Source: Halocafeteria seosinensis (Eukaryota > Sar > Bigyra > Bicosoecida). From it: a DNA stretch of 64,000 bases. The notes under the pieces were generated by a model, which worked only from the letters and a program-made list of their open reading frames with translations, ran no database searches and was not told the origin of the DNA. Location: assembly GCA_001687465.1 (NCBI GenBank), contig LVLI01000208.1, positions 62,001-126,000 of the forward strand, given 5' to 3'. The translations under genes were made by a program, and so were the position numbers. This document shows, piece after piece, positions 32,985 through 45,000 of this stretch; the stretch's first letter is position 1; each line of letters starts with the position of its first letter.

Positions 32985-35900
32985 ATGGAGGGCCCCAATA
33001 CTCCTACAACAGCCCCACAGGATGCTGATAAACCTACCAATGACCATCAAGAAGACAGTATTCAAAATGATGGAGAGAATGGCGCGGTATCGTCATCTTC
33101 CGCCACTTCCGATGCGGTCCATGTGCAAGTGGAACCGGAGGAAAATCGACAAAATGGGACCTTTTCGGAGGTCATAAAGCCCAAGAGTCTCAACCAGAAG
33201 GCGCAGTCATCTTCGTCCGAGACTGCAAGCGCGTCGGCGGCGAATGAGAAGAACTCCTCCAAGAGGCAAAAGAAAATGAAACGGGTGCCTTATCATCGAT
33301 TGTTCCGATATGCCACGAAATGGGATATTGTGGCCATTGTCATCGGATTTATTATGTCAGCCGCCGTCGGAACGTTGTTACCTCTCTTTCTTACCGTTTT
33401 CGGGGAGATGCTTGACGAGTACGTGTTTTCCTACGTTTTTCGATTGAATTAAGGAGATTCCTATTTGGTCGATGTTGATACAGTTTCCAGCAGGATGATA
33501 TGTTGGATCAAATACTGGCCAATTGGACGTATTTATTGGCTATTTGTCTAGTTGGATTCGTCGGAGGATATTTAGGGGTACGCCAACGATGCATTTCTTC
33601 TTGGGTTGAACAATGCCTCGAGAGACTTTGTGCGTCTATATCCAGATAATGTTACTAGGTTTGGTAGCGGAAAGACAAGTTCACCAGTTCCGGCAGGAAT
33701 ACTTTCGAAGCTTGCTATACCAGGTATGGCAAGGCTGTCTCTTTAAAGTTGGCTTATTGCTTTGGCTTGAAGTATTTGAATTCTGCTATCCCAGGACATC
33801 GCTTGGTTTGACAAGCACACGATCCATGGTGTTGTAACCCACTTAGCAGATGATATGAACACGATCCAAAATGGTATCGGGGACAAATTGGGATTAACGC
33901 TATCCTACTTCAGCTCCTTTGTTACTGGTACGATATCGGTGGTCTTGATGCGGGAAGAACACTACCAGTACAAGCTGATTTGGTCCCGTCTGCAGGTATT
34001 ACCGTAGGGTTCAGCAAGAGCTGGAAGCTGAGCTTAGTGGTTTTGTCATTGATACCGTTACTGATAGTGTCTGCAGGTAAGTTAATTGTGCCGCCATACG
34101 GGGGCGTTATGACTTGGTTGATATTCCCCATATCGTATGCAGCTCTGATGAAATCGATGATGCAAAAAGCGGGTGCCACTGCTCAACAAGCATATACGGA
34201 TGCTGGGAAGGCTGCCGCAGAAGCGCTTTCATCCATCCGCACGGTGATGGCGTTTGGCGGGGAACATACGGAACTGAAAAAGTATAAAAAGCATCTAAAG
34301 AAGGCAGAAAGTGCTGGAATAAGAGGTGGAGCTATAATGGGTGCTAGTATAGGGCTCTTCTTTTTCTCCATGTACTCAAGTTATGCTATTGGCTTGTGGT
34401 ATGGATCAAGCCTCATAGTAGATGACCGCAGAAGTAATCCAGCGTGTGAAACGGACACAGCGGCCAGCAATTGTTTCACTGGCGGAGATGTTATTACGGT
34501 GTTTCTGGGAATACTGATAGGATGCATGATGCTGGGTAGCATGTTCCCGAATCTCAGCAATCTGGCACAAGCGCAGGCAGCGGCATACCACATTTTTGCT
34601 GTTATTGATTCTGAACCGACGATATTGAAAAGTGATGAGCATCAGGAACAGGAAAAACCTGAAGTAACGAATGGGGAGGTGATCTTTTCGAACGTAGTCT
34701 TTGAGTATCCTTCCCGCCCGGGACAGATTGTGCTTAACTCTATCAATTTGTGCTTTGAAGCAGGAAAATGCTATGCGCTGGTAGGGACGTCTGGATGTGG
34801 CAAGTCATCTTGTATTCAGTTGATGCAGCGACTTTATGATGTTAACGGTGGACAGATTGTCATTGATGGTGTTGACATTCGACAGTTTGACGCACATGAC
34901 TTGAGGCAACGTATCGGGGTTGTTTCTCAGGAACCCCATTTATTCACCGGGACTGTAAGAGAGAACATCGCGTTCGGATCCCCTAGGAGACGTGAGACGC
35001 CCCTAGATGATATAAAGACTGCGGCCAAGACGGCCAACATTCACGAGTTCATTGAGAGCCTTCCTCATGGCTACGACACGGAGCTTGGTGGAGATGGAGG
35101 AAAGCTATCCGGGGGCCAGAGGCAAAGGTAAGTGAGGTACAGACATTTCTTTATTCCTCACCGCCAGTTTCACATTGCCCTCCTCAATACTTTTTGCAGA
35201 ATTGCTATAGCTCGTGCACTTGTGGACAATCCCCGGATATTGCTGTTGGACGAAGCAACAAGCTCGTTAGATACCGAGAGTGAAAAGCAGGTTCAAGAGG
35301 CACTAAATGAATTAACCCGGGATACTGACTCTTCACGAACAATTATTACCGTAGCGCATCGTTTGAGTACAATCAAGCATTCCGACAAGATTTATGTCTT
35401 AAACAAGGGAGAGGTAGTAGAGACAGGGACCCATGAAGAACTCCTTAGGAAAGAAGGGATGTACAGTTCGTTATACCACTTGAGTAGCAATACTGACACT
35501 GACGACAGTGCGGAAGTACCCAAAAGGACGCGCCAAGAAAGTGCCGGTTCCGAGAGAGAACCCTACGGGGAGTCGGCGATCGCAAACTCTTGTACGGAAG
35601 ACGACGCGGTACAACCTACTGCTGATGCTAAGAATGAAAACTCCGAAGAAGAGAAGATACCCTATCGAAGGTTGTGGGAGTATCAGAAGCCGGAACAGAT
35701 GCAAGTTTTCTGTGGCATCGCCGCTGCAGGGATCAATGGGAGTATTAGACCCGTTTTTAGTATCCTGTTCACCGAAATACTTGCAATTTTCTTCTCTGCC
35801 GATACTGATCATCTAGAGAATGAAGCGTTGGATCTCATGGGATTCTTCTTCCTGCTTGCAGCAGTAGCTTTTCTTGCCAACCTTTCGCAATTCTATTTAT

Positions 35901-37507
35901 TTCAGTACGCCGGGGAGAAATTGACTTCGCGACTAAGAGCAGATGTTTTCAAGAGTTTGCTATCTCAAGAAGCAGGCTTTTTCGACACTACCGATCATGC
36001 TCCCGGGAGATTGACGGCGCGGCTGGCTTCAGATGCCTCCTTGGTCAAAAACGTGATCGGAGACAATCTAGGCATCAATTTCCAGATTTATGCTTCACTT
36101 ATTGCTGCTCTAGTGATTGCCTTAGAGGCCTCGTGGCTTCTCACGATCATTGTGATAGGAATAGTCCCTATCCTTCTAGGGACTACAAAGATGCAACAAA
36201 GAGCAGCCTCGGGGCTGAACAAGGACGCCGAGACGCAGAGGGATCAAGCCACTCAGGTAGCGCAGGAGTCTCTTTCGACCATTCGGACTGTGCAAAGCCT
36301 TGGAGTCCAAAACGAATTTTTCCAAAGATTCATGAGTAACCTTGAAGGGCCGTTTAGAACGGGATTGAAGACAGCTCATGTGACTGGTGTAGGGGCCGGT
36401 GTTAGTCAGTTTCTCACATTCGGTTCTTACGCTGCTGTCTTCTTTATCGGAGGGGCTTTAATTGATGCCGGGTATACCAATTTCAGGGACATGCTGCGCG
36501 TCGTGTTTGCCTTGACTATGGCGGCGTCGGGTGCAGGTAGGAGTGCCGCAATGGCTACGGATTCGTCTAAAGCTAAGACTGCTGTTCTGAACATATTCGC
36601 TCTTATTGATCTCCCTTCCACAATCAATGGTATGGCTGCCGCCGATGAGCTAACTGAGGATGATATTGGGAACCTCAGGGGAAGAATCGATTTTCGTGAC
36701 GTACACTTCGCTTATCCGGCTCGCAAGGATTATAAAGCACTAGATGGTGTCAGCTTTACCGCGCATCGAGGAGAGACGGTTGGCATTGTAGGCCCCAGTG
36801 GCAGTGGCAAAAGCACCATCATGCATATGCTCCTCCGGTATTACGACAACGACACTGGGGAGATTCTCGTGGACAAAACCCCGCTACGTCAGTATAACGT
36901 ATGTCGTGCCCGCGGAAGCATGGGTTTGGTTTCACAGGAGCCTCAATTGTTTGCTGACTCAGTGCATTACAATATTGAGTACGGTTGTGTCAGGCGCAAA
37001 CCTGAACCTGGCCTGGGCGTACCTCCGGATGCTGACCCTTCTACCGCGCCTGATCCCTCGTTTAAAGAAGAGCCTGATGTAGTAGCAGCAGCTCGGGATG
37101 CCAACGCGGATGGGTTTATTCGCTCGTTTACCCATCAATACGCTACTCATGTCGGTGATGAAGGTAATCAGCTATCTGGAGGTCAGAGACAGAGAGTCGC
37201 TATCGCGAGGGCTCTCATCAGAGACCCTTCAATTTTGCTGTTGGATGAAGCAACTGCTGCGTTGGACACAGAGAGCGAGCGGATAGTGCAGAGCGCCCTG
37301 GACCGCGTTGTCAAAGAAAGCAAGGAAGGGGAGCGTCAGCGAACTACGATTATAGTTGCACACCGTCTGAGCACTGTAAAGAGCGCAGATAAGATTATTG
37401 TCATGAACAATGGCCGTGTCGAAGAGGTCGGTACCCATACTGAGCTCCTTGGGAAGGGTGGGCTGTACCATACGCTAGCCAGTGCCCAAGGGTTTACTGA
37501 AACTTGA
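32985..37507 (+). CDS. Full-length ABCB (P-glycoprotein/MDR-type) ABC transporter
   Basis: Exons 32985-33418, 33484-33577, 33646-33723, 33795-33927, 33996-34076, 34143-35127 and 35200-37507 give 1,370 residues with TMD-NBD-TMD-NBD order. The N-terminus (about 95 residues) is acidic and Ser-rich. NBD1 has Walker A GTSGCGKSS near residue 487, signature LSGGQRQR and Walker B ILLLDEATSSLD. NBD2 has GPSGSGKS near residue 1133, LSGGQRQRVAIARAL and ILLLDEATAALD. Both catalytic sites look intact, predicting an active exporter of hydrophobic compounds or lipids. The acceptor at 33646 was preferred over an earlier in-frame one because it restores the invariant spacing between the YL and ERQ elements of TMD1 and gives a typical 68-nt intron. 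NBD2 carries a short Pro/Asp-rich insertion (about residues 1205-1225). Confidence 0.93.
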
Positions 37508-37969
37508 TTTCTTAGTATGAATAAGTGTGATGATATACGATTTCCGTTTCTCCGGTTTCACTTATTAACGCTTGGTCTAATTTAGCTGCCCTCGTTCAAG
37601 AATGGTATTCAGTTAGTTTTTCTACAACGAAACAGCTTCGTTTGCTACAACCACAGTAAACCAATGCGTTCAGACAAAATCAACGAGTTTGCTTCTTTAA
37701 CAGACATATTGCACCCGTGAATAATACGATACATGCACTTAGTAAGCTACAAAGTTGTACAACTTGTACCGACGTCTTTGAGACGAGTCATTGGACTAGC
37801 TCAGCTTCGGGACGAAGTTTGGAGGCAACAATCATTCCGCCTAGTTTTCTTGGGCAGCAAACAGACACCGAAAAAGACCCCATGTTTGTCCCCATATTTG
37901 AAGGTGTTCTGTCGGTCATTTGACCACAGTTCTAGGCTCATCCGATAGACGAGTGTTTGAAGTTTTAGA
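37508..37969. other. Intergenic spacer
   Basis: A 462-nt gap between two genes on the same strand. Short frames only; it presumably holds the transporter 3' UTR and the next promoter. Confidence 0.45.
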
Positions 37970-39554
37970 ATGATGTCCAGCGTCGTGATTCGACGCGGCA
38001 CGAACTTGCTACAGCGTCATAACAAAGTAGCACTCTCGTCAGATTGTGATGTCTACCAAGGGGCTCTTACAGCTTGTTTACAACACCGTAGTTATCGTAC
38101 AGGGCGTCACCGCGTGACTATCCGAGAGCCATATGATAGAAGACCTCCTAGAGAAGTTATCCGCCAAGAGGCGGATAAAATGGGCCAGTTTTTCGACCCT
38201 GCCAGCGCCGAAAAGGAGGCAATGAGGGAGAGGCCTGTGCCCCAGACACATAGAGAGTTTGCTATAGAAAGGAGGCGATTCAAAGAGGAGATGAAGCGAG
38301 CCAGGCTTCAGTACAAGGCTGAGTGGGAAGCGCGTCTCGCGCGCGAGAGAGCGGCCATTGCGTACGTCCCATGCAAACGTGGTGTCCAAGGGACAAGATG
38401 ACATTTTGTAATTATTCAATGATACTGATGTATGCAGAGCGCAACGAGCTGAGATAAATCGTCGTAAAGAGTGGCGTAGACGACTGAAAGATATGCATAA
38501 ACAGAAGCGAGCCCAAGAGCAGAGGAAGTGGCTACAGATTCAAAAGAAAGCCAGGAACGCCAAGAAAGAAGCTGCACGACGCAACCAAGCCTTATGGCTT
38601 GCTCAAGTGAATGAACGGCGGCAAGAATGGTTAGATGAACTGGAAGAGGATAGCAAGAACTGGGTTACTGAAGATAAGATTGACACGATGATAACAGAGG
38701 AGCTTTTCCAGACGAAGTATCCCTGGCAGTATGAGGCCTACTTTGAGAATAAAGCAAAGAAGTTGTTGGCAGATGAACAAGCCTATGCAAAACGCGGTAA
38801 AGGGCCTACTGTTGAAGGTGGGTATCCGACCGAGGATGATGAGTATCCAACAGATTGGGCAAGCGATCATGAACCGGATTTCAAGAACGATGTGTTTAGT
38901 CCCTTAGACAGAGCCGCGCGTCAGGGAATACAGATGGAAGAACTATTTTACGGGAAGCCTCAAGAAGAGGTTGTGGAGGACAAAAAACAGCAAATCCGAG
39001 ACCATATTGAAAGCTCTATTCAAGAGGGACATCTCGGGTCCGACAAGGACTTGATACAAGAGGTATTTGAACGGGACAACCAAGGACAAATTATTGTAGA
39101 CGATGGGGAAAGAGCTGTAGAAGAAGCAACCATTGATTACTATAGAAAAACAGGTGACTTGGAAAAGCTTATTCCTCTGTTGGCTAAAAAGCGAGAACGA
39201 ATGAAAGCTGAACATCCGAAAGCATATGCGAACAATCAGAGAAAGGTTGAGCGGGGGCAAGTCCGAGATGAGTATGCAGTGCTCAAAGCTGCCGAGCGTT
39301 ATGGTGTGTCAGCGATTTTGGGCCGAAGCACATCGTCCCCTGGACGCGTGGGTACAACAACTTTCGATTCAGAAATATATGATGCTGATGATGATCACAC
39401 CGTTACGTCTGGTGCCGAAGCCACCCAACGGGCTGAAAGGAAGAGTGCCGACGATTTTGCCAAAATATTTGATTTCCCTGAAGACGCCCATGACTGGACC
39501 ACAGAGGTAACTGGTTTCACCGACAATGATGAAAGTGACACAGACAAGAGATAA
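37970..39554 (+). CDS. Basic coiled-coil protein, probably mitochondrial (unrecognised; possible mitoribosomal protein)
   Basis: Exons 37970-38361 and 38438-39554 give 502 residues. The N-terminus has several Arg and no acidic residue for about 24 positions (MMSSVVIRRGTNLLQRHNK), like a mitochondrial presequence. Residues about 55-225 are Arg/Lys/Glu-rich helix with a Trp-containing segment (EWLDELEEDSKNWVTEDKID). The C-terminal half is acidic and contains PTEDDEYPTDWASDHEPDF. The helix-plus-WVTEDKID layout recalls some mitochondrial ribosomal or assembly proteins, but I cannot name the family. The intron is 76 nt with a GTACGT donor. Confidence 0.75.
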
Positions 39555-39670
39555 AAATAATCACAGCTGGTAACATCACGTAATTTCGGTGGTGGTTATA
39601 TATTTTGTCTACTAGTGTTCCTGTTGCGCATTGTGCCTGTCTTCCCATCCAGATTTGGATTCCGACCAAC

Positions 39671-40161
39671 TTAGATTAATCCAATTCTGTTGGCTACATC
39701 CAAAGCGTCATAATCCTGTGTTAAGCGGACGTACGCCTTCTTCTGGCCATCGGGGCGAATCAGAGTATTGACTTTCTTGCATTGGATATCATATAGACTC
39801 TTGATAGCCTCCTTAATTTGACGCTTGTTCGATTCTAAGTCCACAATGAATACCAGTGTGTTATTCTCTTCAATCTTACGCATAGCGCTCTCCGTCGTCA
39901 AAGGGTGTTTGATAACACGGAACTTGGTCATCTTGGGCTCCTTCGGCAGACTCTGGTATCGTGGCCTTCGTGGAAGTCTGAGGGTCTTGGGCTTATAGAA
40001 GTGGGTTTTGGTCCGGATCTTGACCGGCTTGTTGTGCCGGCCAAGGCGGATCTTCTTCTGGACCCCTTTGGCCTTTTGAACGTCTGTAAAAAACACACCA
40101 AATATAGAGAATTCAATGAAAAACACGCATGCCGAGCAGCCACCTTACATTTCTGAACCAT
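39671..40161 (-). CDS. RPL23A: 60S ribosomal protein L23a (uL23)
   Basis: Exons in coding order: 40161-40149 (13 nt) and 40083-39671, 141 residues. uL23 sits at the polypeptide exit tunnel of the large ribosomal subunit. Eukaryotic hallmarks are [18 protein letters not shown], the core [19 protein letters not shown] and [15 protein letters not shown], then the end [28 protein letters not shown] (given here as its motif, cut: [12 protein letters not shown] and DVANRIGLI). The basic N-terminal extension is shorter than in animals. The first coding exon encodes only MVQK plus one base; the in-frame alternative reading upstream of the acceptor is intronic (hydrophobic and pyrimidine-rich). Confidence 0.95.
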
Positions 40162-40936
40162 TTTTTCTCGTTTTTATCACCACCAAACAACCAAAAAACA
40201 GCTGCTAATATACAAAAAGAGGCAAATCAACCTGCAAACGACAGCATTGTAGTAAATAAAGTCAATAAAAGCACCATAATGCACTGAGTGTCACAAATGC
40301 GAAAACTACAAAAAGCATTTTAAAGGGGAACTTCACAGGGGCGAAAAGACTCAATCTAAACCTCCCCCATTGGAAGCATTAGGGTCCTCCAACAAAGATT
40401 TCGATTGCATATACCCATGTATGTGTCTGTTTTCTTCCGTATTAACCACATGGGAAGCATGTAAACCTCCCATACACTCCCATTGCCGGTCGTAAAGACA
40501 GGCTCCATACGAGACCCCCCGAGAAACTCCAAAAAGGGTCAGGGACCGCAAGCCAAGGTGACGCACAGGGGCCACAGACCAAGGGGGTCACTCCACCCTT
40601 CCCAGATCACCCCCGAATACCCTCTGAAGGCTATACTAGCATGTTTCCCACCGTTCCAGCGATACAAAAAGCTGCTAACGTACCTCTTGCTTCTTTATAT
40701 AGTAACTGTGCCCTCAGGGAACCACAATGCGCAGCGCAATAAGGAGTGTGCAAATTCACCATGGCTTTGGGCCATAAAAGGCGACAATCTTTTCTGAGAG
40801 TTGGATAGGGCTGCGCAACTTCAACTTCAACTTCTAGGAAAGACTATTTGAGTACATTCAGGTGGTTTTGGATGGATTGTGACTGTGGACACCGGGTGAA
40901 GGTGAAGGGGAAAAGTTGATGAAACTATGATGCAGA
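40162..40936. other. Divergent intergenic region upstream of uL23
   Basis: A 775-nt gap between the divergent uL23 and alpha/beta hydrolase genes. It is A-rich near the uL23 start, as expected for a leader. No credible coding or RNA feature seen. Confidence 0.45.
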
Positions 40937-41911
40937 ATGTCCGCATATCGGGAAGAACTGAACATGGATTCCGCATACGCGGATCCCGATCAAGAAGTGT
41001 GCGACGTCTTCACGAAACGCGATATTTTGCATGATGCGGCACGAAATCGCAATGTGCCCATTACAGTCTATTACCCGTTGGATAGGACGGGCGCAAAGTT
41101 TCCAGTGATAATATGGAGCCACGGACACGGGGGATCAAGAGATGGATCAGCGTTCTTGCACCGGTATCATGCTTCGCACGGGTACATTGTCGTTGGAGTG
41201 CAACACTTGGGGACGGATACCTCCGTATGGCAAGGTCAAGTGGGGGATCCATTGGAAATTATTCGGAACTCTTCAATTAGTAGGGAAGCAACACTTGCGC
41301 GGTTCAAAGACATTCCGTTCGTCCTAGACAGTTTGCCTACATGGGCTATCAGAAACCCAGAAGCGGGAAACCGGATGAATCTCCAAGTGATCGGTATGTC
41401 TGGACACTCGTTTGGAGCCTTGACGACGCAAGTTATGGCGGGACAAAGTATCGGCAGAGGAGGCAGGTTTATGCCCTCGCAAAAAGAGAATCGCTTCCGC
41501 GCCGGGATTGCTTACTCTCCTTCGCTTCCTGCATTCTTGGTGGACAACCCCGCTCCGTTTGTTGGTACGATATCACTCCCAATGCTTTACATGACAGGAA
41601 CAGCTGATTCCTCTCCTCGAACCCAACAGGACTACACCTCTCGAATGAAGGTTTACGAGCATTGTAATGCTCAAGACCAATACCTACTCGTCCTGAACGG
41701 TGGTGATCACATGGTGTTTTCGGACCGACGGCCATATCGCGGTATCCCACCCACTCGTGACACACACGAAAGGATCATTAAACTGAGCAGCTTGGCATTT
41801 TGGGATGCCTTTTTGAAGAACAGTGATGCCGCGCTCTACTGGCTGCGGAGCTCAGGTCTATCAACTTTTGCAGGTCCTCATGCTAGTTACGTATATAAGA
41901 ACCCGTCATGA
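40937..41911 (+). CDS. Alpha/beta hydrolase (dienelactone hydrolase / PAF-acetylhydrolase-like)
   Basis: Single exon, 324 residues. The fold is indicated by PVIIWSHGHGGSRDG (oxyanion region, residues 56-70), the nucleophile elbow IGMSGHSFGALTT with Ser158, a strand leading to Asp224 (YMTGTADSSP) and His258 in GGDHMVFSD, giving a full Ser-Asp-His triad. Predicted to hydrolyse an ester bond; the substrate is unknown. No signal peptide or membrane segment is apparent. The SHGHGG start resembles platelet-activating-factor acetylhydrolase-like and dienelactone hydrolase proteins, but the assignment to a subfamily is inference. Confidence 0.8.
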   Translation: MSAYREELNMDSAYADPDQEVCDVFTKRDILHDAARNRNVPITVYYPLDRTGAKFPVIIWSHGHGGSRDGSAFLHRYHASHGYIVVGVQHLGTDTSVWQGQVGDPLEIIRNSSISREATLARFKDIPFVLDSLPTWAIRNPEAGNRMNLQVIGMSGHSFGALTTQVMAGQSIGRGGRFMPSQKENRFRAGIAYSPSLPAFLVDNPAPFVGTISLPMLYMTGTADSSPRTQQDYTSRMKVYEHCNAQDQYLLVLNGGDHMVFSDRRPYRGIPPTRDTHERIIKLSSLAFWDAFLKNSDAALYWLRSSGLSTFAGPHASYVYKNPS

Positions 41912-42051
41912 ATCTCCAGCCATAGGACAAGACAATGTGACGACCAGTAAGGAAATGTTCAAACGAACAGAACGTTCGGCTGATCATGTACTACGATCTA
42001 CACATCGAAAGCTTAATTTTTATGTTACATTTAATCATTATCACTCGAGCT

Positions 42052-45000
42052 TCAGCGGCCAAACTCATACATCAACTCCTGATACAGTCGAAGTGCCTGA
42101 GCTGTTTGCGATGTGTGCTCCGATCTACCGTCTTCCCGTTCGTCCCGAATGAGCTGCTCTATACTGCTTATATCAATCACCTGATCTTCTCGCAGTTCTA
42201 TCTTCCCACTCTTTGTAGAACCATTTACGCGTTTTACCTGAGACACAGGCTCCACTGCGTTCTCAACACCATCACCTCCACCAAACACATGCTTAGAAGT
42301 CCTGAACATCCGGGTTCCGGAGCAGAGAAATCCCATAGCATCATCAAGACTGGAAAAGGAAAACTCCTTCCCTTCATTCTCCCCAAGATCTGTTCCATTC
42401 AACTGCTGAGACGCGCACTTAGGAGAAGGCGTCCGGGACTCATTTCCTGATGATAGTTTGTACTTTTTCTGTAGAGTTTCGCGTTCCTCATCCAGCATAT
42501 GTTCTATACCCCGCTCATGCATCCGTCGTCTGATCTTCTCACCTTTGCTGTCCAGGCTTGAAGTGTCGCTAGAAGAGATATTCTTTTCGTTTGGCATGGA
42601 AGTTCGTTCATTGGCACACGCGGTATCAGCAGAAGGGGGCAACGCTAAGGCAGTTGCGAAGCTCCCACGTGGGTCGGTCTCACTACCTGCAATACGGCCA
42701 TTCCTGCTGTACATCAGCGGATATCGCAACGACCGCAGAGCCACCATCCCAGCGCGCTTCCTTAGATTACCGACCGATGTAGCAGCCTCTCTCAAACTAG
42801 ACGACGCTTGCTGTCGTCGATCAACCTTCTTGGACCGGAGACGCGAGGCTTGCTCACGATAACTAATTGCACTCTCTTTGACAGGTTGTCTGAACTTTTT
42901 CTCCTTGTAGTTGGCTACTTGGCTTTTCCTAGAAGGGGAGCTATCAGCGGACAGCTGTTCCAGATCGTGGAAGGAGTCGTCCTCCCCGCTTTCCCCATCT
43001 CCAATAGCACTTCCGGTGGAGGGTGCCCGCAATTTCAAACTTGGTGGAGGGGAAGGAAACAGGTCCTCTTTAAGTAAGCAGTCTCTCAACCCTTCATGCT
43101 TGAGAGCACGCTGGTCCTCTTCCTGGAACTCCAAGCGATTCCTTAGCGAGGGGCATACAAGGTTACTGTTTAATATATCCGTTGTCGATTCTGCCTCGTC
43201 GTTGAAATCGCCGGACTCCTGCGAAGTGTCGTTCAACCGCCTTAAGAGACTTGTTGCTTTATCAACTATTGCTTCCGCACGACCAAATGTATTACAGCAA
43301 ACTGTTCCTGTCAGTTTTACTTCAGCTTCCTCTACAGGTGTCAACACAGGTCCCAACGAAGAACTTGCTGCGACATGTCTTGACGCTATAGACCTTGCGA
43401 CTTCACTTGAGCTACTGTCAGGAGCGAATTGAAAGCCAACAACCGCCTCTCCTTCCGGTGTGGCATCCAAAGACGCCTCAGTACATTCACTCTCGCGAGT
43501 ATCTTCCGCGTCGAAATACTTGCTGTGGTGGGATTGGTCGCTGTCATTTGTAGCAGCACTGTAAGCGGCAACATCGTCGGACAAATCCACATCCGGCGAT
43601 GACTCAGAGACAGATACCTCCAGTTTTGGATCAATAACACTCTCAAGGTTGTTTCTTAGCTCCTCAGAGGAGGTTTCTACTCGATTCCCCGGAGCATTTG
43701 AAGACGATTCCTGAACGCTAACATCCCTTGACAATTTATCCGAAACCGATATAGCACTCCCTCGAGTTAGACCAAGCCCGTACCAATTACCAGGAGAACA
43801 AGATGCATCCGTCAGTTGTGGCGCTTTCATGCCTTGAGCAGTCGAGGGCTTAGCGCAGCGAGGACAGCACCAATTGCTTCCGGGAGTTTCTAATGTTCTG
43901 GCGTTCAGGCAACACACGTGATACTCAGAATAGCAGATGCTGCAACAAAGCATGTGCTCCTTATCCATCTTGGAAAAACAAACTGAGCATCCGCATCCTT
44001 CACACCATTCAACTCCTTCCGCGTCATTGCAAACATAACACCAATGCTCTAAACGGTTGCTTATTTTGATGAAGTCACAATTTGTTACGCTGGCATTGCC
44101 GACGTATTCGGAACCACTGTCATTTTTCACTATAGCTACTGAGCTCGATCGCAAAGCTCGCGCGTTAACTGCATTCGAAAGGAACGTATCCGCTGTATAA
44201 TATGCATTTTCGTATTCGGTCGGGAAGTTCAGATACGATTTTACACGGCGAGCTTGCATAGTTGCTCGATCATAAGCTCTTGCAGCCTCGTATACGCTTC
44301 CAAACCTTCCCAACCTCTTGACTTTCCCGTCGACTTTGATTTGGGAAGTCCAACTGTCATCATTCTTTTCAATGACGCCGCGGAAGGGTCGAGCAGACAC
44401 ACGCTTAGCACCCTTTCGTTGCTCGCCACACTTCGACGAGTACTTCGTCAGCCACAGATTTTTCCGCTGTTCTAGAGCTTGTCTGAGCTCTGCGACAGTG
44501 AGGCTACAGCGATCATCAGGTTTATCAGATATCGAAGTAACCGCTCTTATAGTCAGGAGCGATGGGTCACGCTTCAGTATATAGTCTTCGATGCTTGTGA
44601 ATGGAACACTCGATGACCCTCCAATTCTATATTTTGCTTTTCCTTCCGTCTTACTAAACGCTTTCCAAGCCGAGTGGAATTCCTGTAGTACTCGCTGAGC
44701 CACACGATCTGTAAGAAACAGCGGATCTGACATATATGACAAGATCGTTGGAGAGGCAGATTGACTAGAGGCCGTGTTCGATATAGTCTCAGCACTCTCG
44801 CTCTTGGTGGCAAAAGAAGGGATATCCTGAAGAACTGTATTTGTGTCGTCGATGGTGATGTGGAAATCATGACCATCTGTTGCGCTCGGCGTCTTCATAG
44901 CCTTTTCCGAATTCTTCCGCTTTGGCATATTCGACGCAGCTGCGCTTCTCTTTTCTCCTACCTTCCCTCCATTTGTAGACGCCGCATACTTCGTAGAGTG

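Noticed and set aside
33625-33645. Earlier acceptor for ABC transporter exon 3
   Set aside because: It keeps the frame but leaves a 47-nt intron and adds residues that break the conserved TMD1 spacing; the acceptor before 33646 fits both.
42911-43432. Plus-strand 173-codon open frame
   Set aside because: It overlaps the disordered Ser/Glu-rich part of the AP2-finger gene on the other strand; composition-driven.
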